NCBI GenBank assembly: GCA_947302515.1 | Contig: CAMYVT010000010.1 | Location: forward strand, 1 to 43,871 | Reading direction: 5' to 3' | Source of the DNA: an uncultured Caryophanales bacterium | GTDB lineage: Bacteria > Bacillota_I > Bacilli_A > RF39 > UBA660 | Length of the DNA stretch: 43,871 nucleotides | In this document: positions 40,404 through 43,871 of the stretch, one piece after another | How the letters are laid out: each line of letters opens with the position of its first letter | How positions within the stretch are numbered: position 1 is the first letter of the stretch | The notes under the pieces: model-generated | The model's database searches: none | Told to the model about the DNA's origin: nothing | The model's input: the letters and a program-made list of their open reading frames with translations, nothing else | Position numbers and translations under genes: made by a program

Positions 40404-41393
40404 ATGCTTTCTGAAAGACAAGAAAAAATCTTAAAATCAATCGTTGAAAGATATATCAAGGACCCTATTCCCGTTGGTTCTAAGGTAATTGCTAAAGAGT
40501 TAAATTGCTCTAGTGCTACGGTTAGAAATGACATGGGTGAACTTGAAAATAAAGGATTGTTAGAAAAGACACATACATCTTCAGGAAGAGTTCCTAGTGA
40601 AGCAGGATACAGATATTATGTTGATAATTTAATGGAACTTAAAAAGATGAATGCAGAAGATATGTTAAAATTACAAATTGTCTTTAAGAATCAGCAACTA
40701 GCTATATCGGATGTTATTGCTAAGTCTTTACAAGTAATTTCTGATATGACAAATTATACTACAGTAGTACTAGGTAGTACTTCTCATGAGAATCTTCTTA
40801 AACAAATAGAAGTAGTTCCGATTGATGATGTAAGTATGGTTGTTGTAATAGTTACTGATAAAGGTCACGTAGAGCATAAGAATATTAAGTTAGAAGATGT
40901 ATCTATGGATGAAGTTAAAAAGACTGTTGGCCTTATAAATAATTTAATCTCTGGAACTCCAATTGATGAAGTTAGTAGTAAATTGGAATTTGAAATAAAA
41001 CCTATTATAGGAAATTATGTAAAACAACATGAACAACTTTATAATGCTTTTTATCATGTATTTAGTGATTTTACTAATCAAGAAGTTAATGTTATGGGTA
41101 GAACTAAAATGTTAGAACAACCTGAATTTTCCTCAAACATTGATAAAGTTAAAACAGTATTTAATAAGTTAGAAAGTCCAGAATTAGTACAAGATATTAC
41201 TGAAGATGATGATAATAATATTAAAATCTATATTGGTAATGAAAATAATATAGATAGTGATGTTACTGTTATTCAAACTAAATATAAGAAAAATGGTGAA
41301 GAAGGTACTATTGCTATTATTGGACCTAAACGTATGGAATATGATAGAGTAGTAGGAATGCTAGAATACATTAAAGAGAATATAGAAAGGTAG
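40404..41393 (+). CDS. hrcA: Heat-inducible transcription repressor HrcA
   Basis: The repressor of class I heat-shock genes. Residues 1-75 form the winged helix: ERQEKILKSIVERYIKDPIP, VGSKVIAKELNCSSATVRND and MGELENKGLLEKTHTSSGRV, then PSEAGYRYYVDNLM. The rest is the GAF-like dimer domain with VVVIVTDKGHVEHKNI and ending GTIAIIGPKRMEYDRV. 329 residues, normal length. It is the first gene of hrcA-grpE-dnaK with AGGAGGTTGAT before the ATG and is expected to bind the two CIRCE elements directly upstream, controlling itself. Confidence 0.95.
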   Translation: MLSERQEKILKSIVERYIKDPIPVGSKVIAKELNCSSATVRNDMGELENKGLLEKTHTSSGRVPSEAGYRYYVDNLMELKKMNAEDMLKLQIVFKNQQLAISDVIAKSLQVISDMTNYTTVVLGSTSHENLLKQIEVVPIDDVSMVVVIVTDKGHVEHKNIKLEDVSMDEVKKTVGLINNLISGTPIDEVSSKLEFEIKPIIGNYVKQHEQLYNAFYHVFSDFTNQEVNVMGRTKMLEQPEFSSNIDKVKTVFNKLESPELVQDITEDDDNNIKIYIGNENNIDSDVTVIQTKYKKNGEEGTIAIIGPKRMEYDRVVGMLEYIKENIER

Positions 41394-41399
41394 GCTTTT

Positions 41400-41969
41400 A
41401 TGAAGAAAAAATCAGAAGAAAAAAAACAAGTAGAAGAGACTACTAAAGAACAAGAAATTCAAATGGATGCTGGAGGAACTACTCCAGAAGTAGATCCTAT
41501 AGTACAATTAACGGAACAAGTAAATATTTTATTAAAAGAAAAAGAAGAGTTAATTGAACAAGTTAAGTATGCTAAAGCGGAATTAGTTAGTTATAGAATG
41601 AGAAAAGATGAAGAAACTGCTAGTTTATTAAAGTATGCTTCTCAAGATTTAATTAGTGAACTTATTCCATTAATTGATAATTTTGAAAGTGCTATTAAGT
41701 TAGCAAGTAAAAGTGATAATCCAGAAGTTGCTAAATATTTAACAGGTTTTCAATTAATGTATACAAGCTTTGTTAATATATTAGGTAAATATGGTGTTGA
41801 GGAAATTAATCGTGTAGGTGAAGTATTTGATTCTAAATTAGAACAAGCTATGGTTGCTGATAATGATCCTAATCAACCTGATGAAGTGGTGCTTGAAGTA
41901 TTACAAAAAGGATATAAATTAAAGGATCGAGTAATTAGACCTGCATCAGTTAGAATAAATCAATTATAA
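41400..41969 (+). CDS. grpE: Nucleotide exchange factor GrpE
   Basis: The nucleotide exchange factor of DnaK. N-terminus is charged and disordered (MKKKSEEKKQVEETTKEQEI), followed by a long coiled coil (LTEQVNILLKEKEELIEQVK) and the conserved YRMRKDEETASLLKYASQDL, LIPLIDNFESAI, YTSFVNILGKYGVEEI and the C-terminal beta domain ending VLEVLQKGYKLKDRVIRPAS. 189 residues, normal. It starts six bases after hrcA. Confidence 0.94.
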   Translation: MKKKSEEKKQVEETTKEQEIQMDAGGTTPEVDPIVQLTEQVNILLKEKEELIEQVKYAKAELVSYRMRKDEETASLLKYASQDLISELIPLIDNFESAIKLASKSDNPEVAKYLTGFQLMYTSFVNILGKYGVEEINRVGEVFDSKLEQAMVADNDPNQPDEVVLEVLQKGYKLKDRVIRPASVRINQL

Positions 41970-41986
41970 AAAAGGAGAGATAAATT

Positions 41987-43849
41987 ATGGCAAAAGAAAA
42001 AATAATTGGTATCGATTTAGGTACAACAAATTCATGCGCAGCAGTATTGGAGGCAGGAGTTCCAAAAGTAATTCCTAATCCAGAAGGAGGTAGAACTACT
42101 CCATCTGTTGTAGCATTTAAAAAAGGAGAAAAAATAGTAGGTGAATCTGCTAAAAGACAAGCACTTACTAATCCAAATACAGTAAGTTCTATTAAGAGAA
42201 AAATGGGAACTTCTGAAAAAGTAAAATTAGAGGATAAGAAATATACTCCAGAAGAGATTTCTGCAATGATTCTTTCTTATATTAAAGATTATTGTGAAGC
42301 ATACTTAGGAGAAAAAGTAAAGAAAGCAGTTATTACAGTACCTGCATACTTTACTGATAGTCAAAGACAAGCTACTAAAAATGCTGGTAAGATTGCTGGT
42401 TTAGAAGTAGAAAGAATTATTAATGAACCAACAGCAGCAGCACTTTCTTATGGGCTTGAAAAAGATGAAGGTCAAACTATTTTAGTATATGACTTAGGTG
42501 GAGGTACTTTTGATGTATCTATACTTGAGTTGGGTGATGGTGTATTTGAAGTTAAATCTACTGCTGGTAATAACCATTTAGGTGGAGATGATTTTGATAA
42601 TCGTATTATTGATTATTTAGTAGAAGAATTTGAAAAAGAAAATGATATTGATCTAAGAGACGATGATATGGCTATGCAACGTCTAAAAGAAGTTGCTGAA
42701 AAAGCTAAGAAAGATTTATCTGGAATGGTCTCTACTCAAGTTTCTGCTCCATTTATTGCTAAAGGAGAAGATGGAGAACCAATTCACTTAGATATGACTT
42801 TAACTAGAGCTAAATTTGAAGATTTAATATCTGATTTAGTAGAATCAACAATTGATCCTGTAAGAAAAGCTATTAAGGATGCTAAGATTACTAAGAAAGA
42901 TATTGATAAAGTATTATTTGTAGGGGGTTCTACTCGTGTACCACTTGTTTATGATACAGTTACTAAAGAATTAGGTAAAGAACCATCAAGAGAAGTTAAC
43001 CCTGATGAAGCAGTTGCTTTAGGTGCTGCTATTCAAGGTGGAGTTTTAGCTGGAGACTTCAATGATATAGTACTTGTTGACGTTACTCCTCTATCATTAG
43101 GTCTTGAAACATTAGGTGGAGTTATGACAACATTAATTCCAAGAAATACACCAATTCCTACATCTAAGACAGAGATTTTCTCTACAGCAAGTGATAATCA
43201 ACCTGGAGTAGATATTCATATCCTACAAGGTGAAAGAAGTATGGCTGATGATAATAAGACATTGGGTCGTTTCCAATTGACTAATATTCCACCAGCTCCT
43301 AGAGGTGTACCTCAAATAGAAGTTACATTTAATATTGACTCTAATGGTATTGTTAATGTATCTGCTAAGGATTTAGGTACTAATAAAGAACAATCTATTA
43401 CAATTACATCTTCGACTAATCTTTCTGATGATGAAGTTGAAAGAATGAGAAAAGAAGCCGAAGAAAATAAAGAAGAAGATGATAAACGTAAAGAAGAAGC
43501 AGAAGTACGTAATGAAGCAGAACAGATGGTATTCCAAACTGAAAAGGCAATAAAAGATTTAGGTGATAAAGCTGATAAGAAAGATGTAGAAGCTGCTGAA
43601 GATTTAATTAAAGACTTAAAAGATGCTTTAGAAGATGGAGATATCGATAAGATTAAAGAAGAAAAAGAAAAATTACAAGAAAAAGCTATGGCTTTATCTG
43701 CAAAAGTATATGAAGAAGCTGCTAAGAAACGTCAAGAAGAAGAATCATCTGATGAAGATGAGGATGAAGAAAAAGAAGATAAGAAAAAATCTAAAAAGAA
43801 AAAGAAAAAAGATGATGATGTAGAAGAAGCAGATATTGAAGAAGAATAA
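41987..43849 (+). CDS. dnaK: Chaperone DnaK (Hsp70)
   Basis: Hsp70 chaperone: ATPase with [36 protein letters not shown] and [18 protein letters not shown] (the three family signatures), the linker [15 protein letters not shown], then the substrate-binding domain ([20 protein letters not shown]). Length 620 residues. The C-terminal 40 residues are extremely acidic and lysine-rich ([20 protein letters not shown]), longer and more basic than usual DnaK tails. AAAGGAGAGAT lies before the ATG. The gene following beyond 43871 is expected to be dnaJ, but only 22 bases remain and show nothing. Confidence 0.96.
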   Translation: MAKEKIIGIDLGTTNSCAAVLEAGVPKVIPNPEGGRTTPSVVAFKKGEKIVGESAKRQALTNPNTVSSIKRKMGTSEKVKLEDKKYTPEEISAMILSYIKDYCEAYLGEKVKKAVITVPAYFTDSQRQATKNAGKIAGLEVERIINEPTAAALSYGLEKDEGQTILVYDLGGGTFDVSILELGDGVFEVKSTAGNNHLGGDDFDNRIIDYLVEEFEKENDIDLRDDDMAMQRLKEVAEKAKKDLSGMVSTQVSAPFIAKGEDGEPIHLDMTLTRAKFEDLISDLVESTIDPVRKAIKDAKITKKDIDKVLFVGGSTRVPLVYDTVTKELGKEPSREVNPDEAVALGAAIQGGVLAGDFNDIVLVDVTPLSLGLETLGGVMTTLIPRNTPIPTSKTEIFSTASDNQPGVDIHILQGERSMADDNKTLGRFQLTNIPPAPRGVPQIEVTFNIDSNGIVNVSAKDLGTNKEQSITITSSTNLSDDEVERMRKEAEENKEEDDKRKEEAEVRNEAEQMVFQTEKAIKDLGDKADKKDVEAAEDLIKDLKDALEDGDIDKIKEEKEKLQEKAMALSAKVYEEAAKKRQEEESSDEDEDEEKEDKKKSKKKKKKDDDVEEADIEEE

Positions 43850-43871
43850 TAAGTATTCGTGAAAGTTCTAG

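Noticed and set aside
43635..43823. Lysine-rich frame inside the 3' end of dnaK
   Set aside because: It is the shifted reading of repetitive GAA/AAA codons and shows no independent start signal.
1..43871. CRISPR array, IS element, prophage, tRNA or rRNA genes
   Set aside because: No regular direct repeats with spacers, no transposase or integrase, and no tRNA- or rRNA-like sequence was seen by reading.

Overview
The window is very AT-rich and its coding is dense. Terminators are short A-rich/T-rich hairpins, and TGA is a normal stop (for example after the genes ending at 11447, 12657 and 23382). The housekeeping content (AddA, ParE-ParC, a YlbF-like gene next to RsmD, and HrcA-GrpE-DnaK under CIRCE elements) points to a low-GC member of the Bacillota/Mycoplasmatota group. 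It is probably an uncultivated gut Bacilli-type lineage rather than a true Mycoplasma, because the code is standard. The lineage is inferred from gene content alone.

Layout. 1-3665: addA (recombination helicase-nuclease) and a GNAT acetyltransferase. 3763-15491: one long co-directional surface-polysaccharide operon behind a consensus promoter. It holds a PglF-type UDP-GlcNAc dehydratase, a PglE-type aminotransferase, a phosphoglycosyltransferase fused to a GNAT domain, GT4 and GT2 glycosyltransferases, a Wzy-like polymerase, a CDP-glycerol glycerophosphotransferase, a Wzx flippase, a TagD-like glycerol-3-phosphate cytidylyltransferase and a glutaminase-less asparagine-synthase-like protein. 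Together they would build a lipid-linked repeat unit that starts with a 4-acetamido-4,6-dideoxy amino sugar and carries phosphoglycerol, then flip and polymerise it. 15500-20600: short orphan genes, gene fragments, an HEPN-motif protein, a DUF898-like membrane protein, a DUF4160-type protein and a YitT-family protein. 20589-24992: a TetR regulator divergent from an MMPL/RND exporter and its secreted LxxG-repeat partner, with an operator-like inverted repeat between them.

25000-30200 is the accessory area. It has a zinc-ribbon membrane protein and a full-length RhuM-Fic/Doc fusion gene. It also has a truncated relative of that gene, made by an in-frame deletion at a 7-base repeat. Between the truncated and intact copies lie two RNA candidates: a 430-base structured RNA with its own promoter and terminator, and a riboswitch-like leader ending in a strong terminator just before the intact RhuM-Fic gene. 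This is the least explained part of the window and the best candidate for something undescribed.

30200-43871: surface proteins alternate with core genes. A CnaB/InlB-repeat protein with an internal sorting-like signal is followed by parE-parC, a TasA-like/DUF6273 protein, ylbF-like plus rsmD, a prepilin-like QxW protein, and hrcA-grpE-dnaK. The last operon has two CIRCE operators bracketing its promoter.
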